Counted from the stretch's first letter, positions 1-8,140 are shown. The stretch is 12,884 bases of DNA from Ignavibacteria bacterium (GCA_030835005.1 JAUQWT010000281.1:1-12884), one strand, 5' to 3'. Made by a program: numbers and translations. The notes: generated by a model not told the origin, from the sequence alone.

Positions 1-1823
1 GCAAGTTCTTTATTCCCTGAGGCCATGTATGCCTCACCTAAACTATCATATACATTGGATGAATTTGGATAAAACTCAACATTCAGCTTGAATATCTCAA
101 TTGCTGCATCTGTTTTCTTTTCACCAATTAGCAAGTAACCAAGATTATTTAAAATACCCTCAGAAATCTCGCTGTAGTCGGGCATTTTTGCTTTCACACT
201 TCTTATCAATTCAACAGCTTCTTTCGTTTTCCCTTCTGCAAGTAACTCAGCAGGCAGTTTCATGTTTCCGGAATACTTAGGCAAAGTAATTTCATCGCTA
301 TCAAAACTAAGAATGAGTCCGTTATCTGCCGGCGCAAGACTTAAACCCGGGACAGAGGTTGAAAACGATTTGCCGTTAACATCCGTTATGCTTGTGGTCA
401 TGAACGGAGATTCCACGCCGGACGCATTATTCTGTGCAATATATACCCGTCCGTCTGAGGAGATTTCCATTACCTGAAAAGGAGAATACAAATATTTCCC
501 CGCTATATCTGAGACGTCCGGATTCTTACTCTCCGGTATAATATCATAAGCAAGCACTGCATCTAAAACCGGGTCTTTGCCGCTAAAATAATCCTTTGCT
601 GTAATTTCAACCGGAAGCTGCGGTGATGTAGTTTGACGCTTATCAAAGCTGAAACTGTTCTGCCAGTATAAAGAAGAGAGTCTTACCTGGATACCGGAAT
701 TTGGCAGAACAACAGGTTTATTATCACCGTAATGATTAGGTGAAGCGCCTGTTGGTTCACCTGCAAAAATGGTATTTGTATTGAATTCCATTTTTGTTGT
801 GAAATAAGAAGCAGCTGAAAAGGTTTCCCTGCCGATAATGGTAAATAGCCTGCCTTTTTGATTAATCTTTGGATTTTTGCTTATGAAATCGACCATTGGG
901 ATACTTGTAAAATTGTTGCCGCCTCCGTTATTTCTTATATCAATTATAGTTTTTTCCACTTCATTGGCATTAACAAATTCTTCAATCCTTTTGCAGAATT
1001 TCTTCACACTTTCATTTTTATCCGGTAGTATCCTTTTATATTTGATGTACAGGGTTTTACTTTCCGGCAGATACTCAAACCAATAGTTTTTTTCATCATT
1101 CCTTAGATACATAGGCAAATTCGCGCCGGAATTATCCCCAAAAAGAAAGTGTGCTGCCTCACCTTCCGAAACTGAATTTATCAAGATTTTTTCTTCTTTT
1201 CCATCTTCAGAAATAAATGTAAATTCTGCTTTTTTATCGTCTGCGGTTATCCCAAGTCCGTTCAACAGCCTGCTGTTGATAAGGTAATAAGGTAAATTAT
1301 GTTTCATGCTGTATTCATTATCCCCATGGAGTAATGGCTGAATCATTTCAACGGCTTTTTCAACTCTTAAAGAGCCAATCCTGATCAGTTTCATTCCTTT
1401 GATCTTTTCATATCCGCCTCCGGCCTTAATGGCATATATACCTTCGGGAAATTGATACAATTGCACAGGGTAAAAGTAAAACTCTATTTTAGGTTTTGTT
1501 TCATTGCCGGTTGAGTGCCTGCCGAAAAAATTTACGGCAGTATGTCCATCGCCTATCATTGCAGCCATTCTGGTCAGTTCAACCAGCATTTGATTATCCG
1601 TTAGTTCCCCTGAACGACTGTTGAGATCAGACAGATATTTTTCAAATACATCCTTTGAAGTGTTGTGAAATGGATTGTAATGAACCTTTGGCATTTGCTC
1701 AAACAGATATGCCATATCTTTCTGCCAATTATCTGGTGAAATTGTGTTTTGTGAAAGGAGTTGAATGCTGAATAAAACATACATCAGAAGAAACCTAAAG
1801 ATGTAAATATCGGATTTGGACAT
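1..1823 (-). CDS. Secreted S41-family peptidase-like protein with C-terminal TPR-like region (partial, C-terminus off the left edge)
   Basis: The reverse strand is open from an ATG at 1823 to the window edge: 607 codons without a stop. The start follows a good ribosome site (GGGGAG, about 5 nt upstream) and opens a hydrophobic stretch (residues 8-25) that looks like an export signal, so the protein probably acts in the periplasm or outside the cell. Residue 94 is the His of a GDGHT motif; a PDZ-like segment follows at about 125-230. The TSPc core shows IDIRNNGGG (about 294-302) and GRETFSAASYF with the likely nucleophile Ser336. The usual CtpA Lys about 25 residues later is missing: the sequence there is GEPTGASPNHYGD. 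This fits the tricorn/IRBP-like S41 branch rather than Ser/Lys CtpA. From about residue 555 a TPR-like pair of helices begins (NNLGYLL, then VYDSLGEAYMASGN). The substrate is unknown. It is divergent from icd, with a 224-bp gap. Confidence 0.85.
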   Translation of the reverse strand, partial: MSKSDIYIFRFLLMYVLFSIQLLSQNTISPDNWQKDMAYLFEQMPKVHYNPFHNTSKDVFEKYLSDLNSRSGELTDNQMLVELTRMAAMIGDGHTAVNFFGRHSTGNETKPKIEFYFYPVQLYQFPEGIYAIKAGGGYEKIKGMKLIRIGSLRVEKAVEMIQPLLHGDNEYSMKHNLPYYLINSRLLNGLGITADDKKAEFTFISEDGKEEKILINSVSEGEAAHFLFGDNSGANLPMYLRNDEKNYWFEYLPESKTLYIKYKRILPDKNESVKKFCKRIEEFVNANEVEKTIIDIRNNGGGNNFTSIPMVDFISKNPKINQKGRLFTIIGRETFSAASYFTTKMEFNTNTIFAGEPTGASPNHYGDNKPVVLPNSGIQVRLSSLYWQNSFSFDKRQTTSPQLPVEITAKDYFSGKDPVLDAVLAYDIIPESKNPDVSDIAGKYLYSPFQVMEISSDGRVYIAQNNASGVESPFMTTSITDVNGKSFSTSVPGLSLAPADNGLILSFDSDEITLPKYSGNMKLPAELLAEGKTKEAVELIRSVKAKMPDYSEISEGILNNLGYLLIGEKKTDAAIEIFKLNVEFYPNSSNVYDSLGEAYMASGNKEL

Positions 1824-2047
1824 AGTTCTCCCCGGGAAGTTAAGTTAGGAGAGCAATTTTTATACTTAGACGCCCCTAGTAAAGTTAAGGTTTCATTCTT
1901 AAGACAAAATATTGATTTGGACTCATGGTTTTCTACGATTTTGTACTCAAAGTTCTACATTTAAATTTACCCTTATTTTTAGTAATTTGCACCTCACACC
2001 TGAACAGAACTAATTAAACAATAATATACCTGAAGAAAGGATTTTAA

Positions 2048-3502
2048 ATGTCTGCAAATACACCAATTACGGTCGCGTATGGCGATGGAATAGGACCCGA
2101 AATCATGAATGCGACCCTTGATATTATCAAAGCGGCGGGAGCAAAACTTGATATTGAAGTTATCGAAATAGGAGAAAATGTTTATAACAGAGGAAGCGAT
2201 ACAGGTATAGAAGATAGTTCATGGGATTCATTGCTTAAGACAAGAGTTTTTTTGAAAGCCCCTATAACTACACCACAGGGCGGCGGATTTAAAAGTTTGA
2301 ATGTTACAGCAAGAAGGACCCTTGGACTCTATGCAAATGTCCGTCCATGCGTTTCCTATAATCCATATGTTCAGACCAAACACCCTATTATGGATGTAGT
2401 CATAATCCGTGAGAATGAAGAAGATCTTTACGCAGGAATTGAGCACAGGCAAACAGACCAGGTTATGCAGTGCTTAAAGCTTATTTCGGAACCCGGCTCT
2501 GAAAAAATAATCCGCTACGCATTTGAATATGCCCGTGCCAATAACCGGAAGAAAGTTACGTGCTTTATGAAGGATAACATCATGAAGCTAACAGACGGGT
2601 TGTTCCACAAAGTTTTTGATAAAGTTGGCGAAGAGTATCCCGATATTGAGAAAGAAAACTGGATAGTTGATATAGGAGCTGCAAAGCTGGCTACTTCACC
2701 CGAAGCATTTGATGTAATTGTGATGGAAAATCTTTACGGTGATATTCTATCAGATGTGACGGCGCAAATGACAGGATCTGTTGGACTGGCAGGTTCTGCC
2801 AACATTGGTGATAAATGCGCTATGTTTGAAGCGATCCATGGTTCCGCTCCCCGAAGGGCGGGTCAGAATTCAGCAAACCCCTCAGGGTTATTGCTAGGCG
2901 CAGTGATGATGCTCACCCATATTGGCCAGCCGGAAATTGCCGCAAAAGTGCATAACGCATGGCTCAAGACTCTTGAAGACGGAATTCATACTTACGACAT
3001 TTTCAGAGAAGGCGTAAGCAAGCAGAAAGTCGGCACGAAAGAATTTGCAAAAGCTGTAATTGAAAGGCTTGGCCAGAAACCAAAAGAGCTTAAAGAAGTT
3101 GAATACAAAAGATTTGATGTTAAGTCAAATCCCGCCAATGATTACCGGAACATAAAGAAGGCTAAGAAGGAAACTGTTGGAGTTGATATATTTCTTCACT
3201 GGACAGAAGGCACGGCCGGCGAGTTAGGTGAAAAACTAAAGAATATTCTGGCTGAAGGACTCGCGATGACAATGATCTCAAACCGCGGCACAAAAGTTTG
3301 GCCTGTTGGCAAAGTTGAGCCTTTTTGTGTGGATCACTGGAGATGCCGATATGAATCACCGGAAAGCGGTAAACCTATCACGCACAATATGATCGTTGAG
3401 CAGCTCAGGAAATTACATGAAGCAGGATACGATTTTATCAAGATGGAAAACCTTTGCACATTTGACGGAGTGCCCGGTTTTTCGCTCACAAAAGGTCAAT
3501 AA
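2048..3502 (+). CDS. icd: NADP-dependent isocitrate dehydrogenase, Thermus-type with C-terminal extension
   Basis: Converts isocitrate to 2-oxoglutarate and CO2 in the cytosolic TCA cycle. The 484-residue product opens with ITVAYGDGIGPEI, typical of the IDH/IPMDH fold. Substrate residues are visible: Ser83, Asn85, Arg89, Arg99, Arg121, Tyr128 and Lys175; metal ligands are Asp208, Asp232 and Asp236. The cofactor loop reads HGSAPRRAG (264-272). Two arginines stand where NADP enzymes usually have Lys-Tyr and NAD enzymes Asp-Ile, so NADP use is inferred. Residues about 345-484 form the extra domain known from Thermus thermophilus IDH and rickettsial enzymes, including VGVDIF, MISNRGT, VDHWRCR and the end FDGVPGF. 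It is longer than E. coli Icd (416 aa). The start is supported by AAAGGA 7 nt upstream. It is a single gene closed by the hairpin at 3528-3568. Identification is firm; cofactor choice is less so. Confidence 0.95.
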   Translation: MSANTPITVAYGDGIGPEIMNATLDIIKAAGAKLDIEVIEIGENVYNRGSDTGIEDSSWDSLLKTRVFLKAPITTPQGGGFKSLNVTARRTLGLYANVRPCVSYNPYVQTKHPIMDVVIIRENEEDLYAGIEHRQTDQVMQCLKLISEPGSEKIIRYAFEYARANNRKKVTCFMKDNIMKLTDGLFHKVFDKVGEEYPDIEKENWIVDIGAAKLATSPEAFDVIVMENLYGDILSDVTAQMTGSVGLAGSANIGDKCAMFEAIHGSAPRRAGQNSANPSGLLLGAVMMLTHIGQPEIAAKVHNAWLKTLEDGIHTYDIFREGVSKQKVGTKEFAKAVIERLGQKPKELKEVEYKRFDVKSNPANDYRNIKKAKKETVGVDIFLHWTEGTAGELGEKLKNILAEGLAMTMISNRGTKVWPVGKVEPFCVDHWRCRYESPESGKPITHNMIVEQLRKLHEAGYDFIKMENLCTFDGVPGFSLTKGQ

Positions 3503-3527
3503 TAAAATCGTTCACAGATCTGAATTT

Positions 3528-3568
3528 GAAAGGCTTTTCGGGTTTCTCCGAAGGGCCTTTTCTGTTTC
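3528..3568 (+). terminator. Rho-independent terminator after icd
   Basis: AAAGGC (3529-3534) pairs with GCCTTT (3555-3560) and TTCGG (3537-3541) with CCGAA (3548-3552). The two bases between the blocks can form T-G wobbles, giving a continuous stem of about 13 bp with a 6-nt loop. A T-rich stretch follows. It lies 26 nt after the icd stop. Confidence 0.75.
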
Positions 3569-3675
3569 CCGACACGAAAAAACTTAAAAATTCAGCACAT
3601 AAATGGGAACAAATTATTGAAAAATGTTATTTTGTATAATATGGAGATTAGAGGGTACTTTGGGAATATATTTGA

Positions 3676-4113
3676 ATGAAACTGCGTATAACAACAAAGG
3701 TAGAACAGGATTTCAGAAAGGTTTTCAGCAGATTTGATCTGAGTTTGTTCAACAAGCTAAAACCGCCGCTGGTGTCTTTCAAAGTGATCAGGTTTGACGG
3801 CTGCAAAAGGGGTGACAAGGTTGAACTGGAAATCGGGATGCTATGGAAAAAGCAGTTCTGGCGTGCAGTAATTGTAGACGATTTTGACAGCGAGTGCATG
3901 ATATATTTTACTGATACAGGTGAGATTTTGCCAAAACCCTTAACCTATTGGAAACATAAGCATATAATTGAAAAATGTGTTGATAGTAGCAAAATTATTG
4001 ATGATATTTGTTATGAAACGGGCAGTAAAATTGTGAACTTTTTGTTGTATCCTCTCATTTTTATGCAATTTTTTTACAGAAAACCTATTTATAAATCTTA
4101 TTTTAGGAAATAA
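3676..4113 (+). CDS. SRPBCC (START/Bet v 1-like) family protein
   Basis: A 145-residue soluble protein whose pattern matches the small SRPBCC ligand-pocket proteins seen in Bacteroidota: an N-terminal strand (MKLRITTKV), a helix around 12-30, the motif WKHKHIIEK (92-100), IIDDICYET (107-115) and a C-terminal helix ending YRKPIYKSYF (134-143). SRPBCC proteins bind hydrophobic ligands in a deep cavity; the ligand cannot be told here. No signal peptide is seen, so it is probably cytosolic. There is no strong ribosome site before the ATG. A TATAAT lies at 3635-3640 without a convincing partner. It leads a run with the GNAT gene (11-nt gap) and pdxH, which suggests one transcript. Confidence 0.7.
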   Translation: MKLRITTKVEQDFRKVFSRFDLSLFNKLKPPLVSFKVIRFDGCKRGDKVELEIGMLWKKQFWRAVIVDDFDSECMIYFTDTGEILPKPLTYWKHKHIIEKCVDSSKIIDDICYETGSKIVNFLLYPLIFMQFFYRKPIYKSYFRK

Positions 4114-4124
4114 AGCCCCATTTT

Positions 4125-4523
4125 ATGGTCATTACTTACAGGGTTAATGCAAGGTTAGAAGCACATCAAATGGCTGAATTGTTCACGTCTTCAGGGATAA
4201 AAAGACCTGTTGATGATCTTAACAGGATCAAGAAGATGATAGATAGCTCTAATCTTGTTGTAAGCGCTTGGGACGGAGAAAAACTTGTGGGAATAGCCCG
4301 TGCGCTGACAGATTTCAGTTATTGCTGTTATCTTTCAGATCTTGCAGTTGATAAAGAATATCAGAATCAGGGAATTGGCCATGAACTAGTAAGCGAGATA
4401 CAGAAACAAATAGGAGAAGGTTCAAATGTTGTTCTGCTTGCTGCACCTGAAACTATGGAGTATTACCCTAAGATAGGGTTTGATAAATGCAATGTTGCAT
4501 ATATAATCCCCCGCAAAAAATAA
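4125..4523 (+). CDS. GNAT-family N-acetyltransferase
   Basis: A 132-residue single-domain acetyltransferase that would move an acetyl group from acetyl-CoA to an unknown amine. Strands beta2-beta4 are visible (LVVSAWDGEKLVGIARAL, 44-61, then CCYLSDLAVDKEYQ). The acetyl-CoA pyrophosphate loop Q80-N-Q-G83-I-G85 sits at the head of the helix GHELVSEIQKQI. The C-terminal part has APETMEYYPKIGF (107-119), the usual motif B tyrosine region. Length is normal for a minimal GNAT. It starts 11 nt after the SRPBCC gene and ends 2 nt before the pdxH ATG, so the three are probably co-transcribed and the last two translationally coupled. No ribosome site is evident. Confidence 0.88.
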   Translation: MVITYRVNARLEAHQMAELFTSSGIKRPVDDLNRIKKMIDSSNLVVSAWDGEKLVGIARALTDFSYCCYLSDLAVDKEYQNQGIGHELVSEIQKQIGEGSNVVLLAAPETMEYYPKIGFDKCNVAYIIPRKK

Positions 4524-4525
4524 TC

Positions 4526-5194
4526 ATGCCGCCCGCAAAATCACCCGAAAGCATTTCCGAAAGAGAATTACAGAATCTGCGCAAACAATATACAAAGAGT
4601 TCTTTAACATCATCCGGTGTTAACAAAGACCCCATCCGCCAGTTTGAAAAATGGTTTGCAGAAGTGCTTAAGTCCGGTTTCTATGAGCCGAATGCAATGA
4701 TACTTGCCACTTCATCAAAAACCGGAAAACCCTCTGCAAGGACTTTACTGATGAAAGGATTTGATGAGAGCGGATTTGTATTTTATTCAAATTACAAAAG
4801 CAGAAAAGGCAATGATATTGAGCAGAATCCCTTTGGCAGCCTTCTTTTTTACTGGGATAAACTTGAGCGTCAGGTCAGAGTTGAAGGTAAGATAGTGAAG
4901 CTTACAAAAGAGGAAAGCGAGGATTATTTCAACACAAGGCCCTATAAGAGCAGGGTGGGCGCCTGGGCATCTAAACAAAGCACGGTAGTTGAAAGCAGAT
5001 CAGTAATAGTTAGAGAATTCCTGAAGTATATGATGAAATTCAGAACTCACGTTCCGCTGCCCCCGGTATGGGGCGGATACAGACTTATCCCTGATTCATT
5101 TGAGTTCTGGCAGGGCAGGCCAAACCGACTGCACGACAGGATCCGATATACCCTACAAAAAAAGGGCTGGAAAATTGAAAGACTTGCCCCTTAA
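4526..5194 (+). CDS. pdxH: Pyridoxamine/pyridoxine 5'-phosphate oxidase
   Basis: FMN-dependent oxidase that makes pyridoxal 5'-phosphate from PNP or PMP, the last step of PLP synthesis and part of salvage, in the cytosol. I start it at the ATG at 4526, 2 nt after the GNAT stop. An in-frame ATG at 4487 would add 13 residues inside the GNAT gene and gives no family match. The resulting 222 residues fit the family (E. coli 218). Visible motifs are RTLLMKGFDESGFVFYSNY (72-90, FMN/substrate region), SRKGNDIEQNPFGSLLFYW (92-110) and the family signature FEFWQGRPNRLHDR (192-205). It follows the SRPBCC and GNAT genes closely. Its stop is one base from the stop of the opposing gene, with no terminator between them. 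Confidence 0.95.
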   Translation: MPPAKSPESISERELQNLRKQYTKSSLTSSGVNKDPIRQFEKWFAEVLKSGFYEPNAMILATSSKTGKPSARTLLMKGFDESGFVFYSNYKSRKGNDIEQNPFGSLLFYWDKLERQVRVEGKIVKLTKEESEDYFNTRPYKSRVGAWASKQSTVVESRSVIVREFLKYMMKFRTHVPLPPVWGGYRLIPDSFEFWQGRPNRLHDRIRYTLQKKGWKIERLAP

Positions 5195-5195
5195 A

Positions 5196-6635
5196 TCACC
5201 GAAGTATTTTTTGGGCCTCGCTAATCAGCCAGGTCTTGTAAGGGAAGTAATCTTCTTTTTCAAGTTCTTCCAGCATTAAAGTGCATGATTTCCTGTCACC
5301 TTTGAAGCGGTGATTATTCATCTGATTTAAGTACTTTATAAACTTTATGTAGAGCAGCTTCCTGCCTTCTGTAATATACTTGTTGTTCTGGATGGTTTTC
5401 TTGAACGTATCAAGCAAACTCTGAAGAGGCAGGTTCCACACCAGGTTATAGTATATCATACATTGAAGCAGCCGTACATCCATTTTCAGGTATTGCTCGT
5501 CAAATTTCACTTTTGCCAGGTATTCAAGCGCTTTTTCGTAATTTGCCAGGTCATTGTTCAGATAAGACATACCATAATTATAGAAGGAATCCCTGTTTGA
5601 TTCTTCCAATTCAATAGTATATTTCTCAATGAAACCTTTAACCCATTCAAATTCTTTCAGTCTGCACCCGCCTACTACACAGCTTGTAAAAAAGGAATTC
5701 GGCATACTGCCATGAATAAAATATACACCGCTCTGGAGCTCAAGAATATAAATATCCTGAGATTCTTTTTGAAACTTCAAATTACCTGATCTTACTTTGC
5801 GATGACAGTAATTTTCAAGGTTAATATACAGATCACTGATCGTGTTTTTATCAATACTTTTTTCGTGAACCCTAATCAGTTCTTTTAGATCAAAGAAGTT
5901 CTGTTCTTCCTCAGGTTTTAAGAAAAGCATTATGACTTTATAATAAATAATGATAAGCGGTACATCTTTGAACTGCTCAACGTTAAAACTCTGAAGGATA
6001 TTTTCAAATACACTTGTATCAAACTTAACATTATAAAGGTATGTAGTGTTTAGGGTAATAGCGTAATACTTCAGCACACTGATAAGATAAAAATAGGTTA
6101 TGTTATCGGAAAAATGCCTGATATTTTCAGTGTTGAGATATTTTTCATACTTACCAAGATACAACTCTGCAAGGTAACTCAATTTGTGCTCGGCAAAAAT
6201 GTACCGGTTCTTGTAATAAGCAGCATCTCTTATACTATGCTCATCCAGATCAGCCAGTGTATGCTCAACATTTTTTTCAAAATCCTTATACAGCTTTCTT
6301 TCAAACAGCTCGTACAGCAGATTGTCTTTAAATATGAATTCATTATTAGTGAATCTGGAATAGGCAAGAAACTTCTCCACAACTTCAAAAAGGTAGAACA
6401 TCAAGAGCCGCATCGTACTATCTTTATACTGATTTGACGGAAATATCTTCTTGAATACCTTTTCCTTTTCAAGTTTTGCGGGCTCAAAATCAGGAAACGT
6501 TTTTCTGATGATCTCAAAGAGCTTAATTACGTTGGTGTTCTTATTAAAAAAGGGCGAAGCAACAAATTCACTGAATTCTTTAATCTCTTTCGGAGAAAAT
6601 GTTTTGATCGCTGTAATTAAACTGCTTTTATTCAA
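5196..6635 (-). CDS. SPFFNKN-motif helical protein of unknown function, copy 2
   Basis: A 479-residue protein, predicted mostly alpha-helical, rich in Lys, Glu, Tyr and Phe, with no signal peptide or membrane segment; it is likely cytosolic. The start codon is TTG (6635-6633). It overlaps the TGA stop of the upstream paralogue as TTGA, and an AAAGGAG site lies about 11 nt before it. The N-terminal block KEIKEFSEFVASPFFNKN (16-33) is almost the same as in the neighbour; 19 of 24 residues at positions 16-39 are identical. The two proteins align along their full length, including AAYYKNRY (about 140) and EFEWVKGFIEKY (about 335). I know the SPFFNKN pattern from uncharacterised Bacteroidota/Ignavibacteria proteins; TPR-like helical repeats are possible but not proven. 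No catalytic motif is seen. It converges on pdxH with a 1-bp gap. Confidence 0.85.
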   Translation of the reverse strand: MNKSSLITAIKTFSPKEIKEFSEFVASPFFNKNTNVIKLFEIIRKTFPDFEPAKLEKEKVFKKIFPSNQYKDSTMRLLMFYLFEVVEKFLAYSRFTNNEFIFKDNLLYELFERKLYKDFEKNVEHTLADLDEHSIRDAAYYKNRYIFAEHKLSYLAELYLGKYEKYLNTENIRHFSDNITYFYLISVLKYYAITLNTTYLYNVKFDTSVFENILQSFNVEQFKDVPLIIIYYKVIMLFLKPEEEQNFFDLKELIRVHEKSIDKNTISDLYINLENYCHRKVRSGNLKFQKESQDIYILELQSGVYFIHGSMPNSFFTSCVVGGCRLKEFEWVKGFIEKYTIELEESNRDSFYNYGMSYLNNDLANYEKALEYLAKVKFDEQYLKMDVRLLQCMIYYNLVWNLPLQSLLDTFKKTIQNNKYITEGRKLLYIKFIKYLNQMNNHRFKGDRKSCTLMLEELEKEDYFPYKTWLISEAQKILR

Positions 6636-8092
6636 TCCGGTACCAGCTCCTTTACTTTTTCATTCAGCCACTTTCTTTCAAGAATGTTCAGGCATTCATC
6701 AAGTTCTTTTTTTAGTTTTCTTAATTCTCCGGAATTTCCCTTCTCTTTAAGTTTAACAAGTCTTGTAAAGTATTTCAGAAAATTTGAGATACGCTCAAAT
6801 CTGCTCTCGGAAAGCGATTTTCTGTTATTCGTCAGGAAATGCCTGTAAGAATCGATTTGGTAATACGCCTGGGTAGATTGAGACAACTCATAATAGACCA
6901 TCAAGGTTAGGTCTCTTATTGGCAATTTATACTGAATATGCCTTACTGATTTTATGGTGCTTAGATGTTTAAGGGTATTATCAAAGAGTTTCTTCTCAAA
7001 ATTGAGCCTTGCAAGCGCATAATTAACAACAAGTTCTCTGCTTTCAGGTGAAAGCTCTCCGCTGAAAGCGGCGATGAAATTTTCCGCCCACTCAAGATCT
7101 TTGGATGTAATTGCAGTTTTGGCAATATTCCCAAACGCCAGGTCGTCAAAATACAAATGTTCACTTGCCGCATACAAACCTTGGTCTACACATATTTTGT
7201 ATAGTTCAAATCTCTCTTTAAGATAATCCTTGTTTACCTGGTACTCCATGTTCACGCAATAACTTTGAAGTATATTATGCAAACTGTAACGGTCGCTGTG
7301 GTTCAGTTGATCTCTTTCGTTGATCAATATATCTTTTAGAATTGTGTAATACTTTTCTTTTTTTTCTTTGAGCAGCAGGACTTCATAAAGGTGCAGCTTG
7401 ATCTTGGTTTTACTAATGAAATGATTTTCACTTTTAAGCAGGTATTCTATAATATGGTCAATGAAATCATACTTATATTCAATCTGCTCATAATTGGCTT
7501 TATCCAACAGAAAGCGGTAATGATTAAGTGCTTTTGAAAGATAAAAGCTTGTCAGGTCGTCATCGATATATGATATTGTCTTATCGGTATAATTCTTATA
7601 GTCTTTGTGTTTGAATTTGCTCCAGTCCATATACATTTCCATCTCATTCTGGAGCTGGTATTTTTTGAAATAATATGCCGGTCCTCTGTATTTTGTTTTC
7701 TCAAGATCTTCTTCGATCTCAGAATAATATCTCAAGAATACCTTTTCCAGTTTTCTTTCATTCAGTTCTTTCAACAGACTTATTCCCCTGTCCAGGTCAT
7801 CTTTGCGTAAGTTCACATATGCCAGGTAATCTTCAGCAAGCTTTCCGAGATTAAAGATAACAGTTCTCATGAAACCATCATTATAAACTGTCTTGCCAAA
7901 GATCTTTTCATGAATATGCTCTTTAGTTATTTTCCTGTTTTCAAATTCCGGATGAAATTTCTTCAGGAAATCATACAGCTTCTTTACATTTTTGTTCTTA
8001 TTGAAAAAGGGAGAATTTACGAATTCACCGAATTCTTTATACTCTTTTATTGTAAGCTTACTTAAGATATTTAGTAGTGTGGAGCTTATCAT
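6632..8092 (-). CDS. SPFFNKN-motif helical protein of unknown function, copy 1
   Basis: A 486-residue paralogue of the gene that follows it, first in the pair. It starts at ATG (8092) with no ribosome site, which is common in Bacteroidota. The conserved N-terminal head is KEYKEFGEFVNSPFFNKN (16-33), then KNVKKLYDFLKKFHPEFE, HEKIFG and an MRTVIFNLGKLAEDYLAY helix (about 76-93). Later landmarks shared with copy 2 are ERKLEKVFLRYYSEIEEDL, AYYFKKYQLQNEMEM and DLEWAENFIAAF (about 335). Helices in series suggest a scaffold or repeat fold; no enzyme motif or export signal is seen. The TTGA stop/start overlap with copy 2 implies coupled translation and perhaps a fixed ratio of the two products. Upstream are paired direct repeats (8111-8140) that could be an operator. 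Confidence 0.87.
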   Translation of the reverse strand: MISSTLLNILSKLTIKEYKEFGEFVNSPFFNKNKNVKKLYDFLKKFHPEFENRKITKEHIHEKIFGKTVYNDGFMRTVIFNLGKLAEDYLAYVNLRKDDLDRGISLLKELNERKLEKVFLRYYSEIEEDLEKTKYRGPAYYFKKYQLQNEMEMYMDWSKFKHKDYKNYTDKTISYIDDDLTSFYLSKALNHYRFLLDKANYEQIEYKYDFIDHIIEYLLKSENHFISKTKIKLHLYEVLLLKEKKEKYYTILKDILINERDQLNHSDRYSLHNILQSYCVNMEYQVNKDYLKERFELYKICVDQGLYAASEHLYFDDLAFGNIAKTAITSKDLEWAENFIAAFSGELSPESRELVVNYALARLNFEKKLFDNTLKHLSTIKSVRHIQYKLPIRDLTLMVYYELSQSTQAYYQIDSYRHFLTNNRKSLSESRFERISNFLKYFTRLVKLKEKGNSGELRKLKKELDECLNILERKWLNEKVKELVPD

Positions 8093-8110
8093 AAAAAACT
8101 AAGTGAGTGT

Positions 8111-8140
8111 TTTTCAACGTAATATAAATTACTTTTCAAC
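8111..8140. repeat. Direct repeat TTTTCAAC x2 flanking a palindrome; candidate operator
   Basis: TTTTCAAC occurs at 8111-8118 and again at 8133-8140, exactly 22 bp apart (two helical turns). Between them lies GTAAT-ATAA-ATTAC, a perfect 5-bp inverted repeat. The array is 19-48 bp upstream of the ATG at 8092, where a promoter of that gene would lie. Regulator binding is inference. Confidence 0.4.

Noticed and set aside
262..1086. Plus-strand open frames at 262-477 and 877-1086
   Set aside because: They lie opposite the long S41 coding frame, which has clear conserved motifs; they are shadows.
1940..1969. TTTG (1940-1943) and TAAATTTA (1962-1969) as a promoter for icd
   Set aside because: The spacer is 18 nt and the final G of the -7 element is missing; too weak to list in an AT-rich gap.
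3617..3640. TTGAAA and TATAAT as a sigma70 promoter for the SRPBCC gene
   Set aside because: TATAAT is perfect, but the hexamers are only 12 bp apart; no hexamer fits at 17 bp and there is no full Bacteroidetes -33/-7 match.
4487..4525. Earlier in-frame ATG for pdxH at 4487
   Set aside because: It would overlap the GNAT gene and add 13 residues with no family match; the ATG at 4526 gives the expected length and a 2-nt coupling gap.
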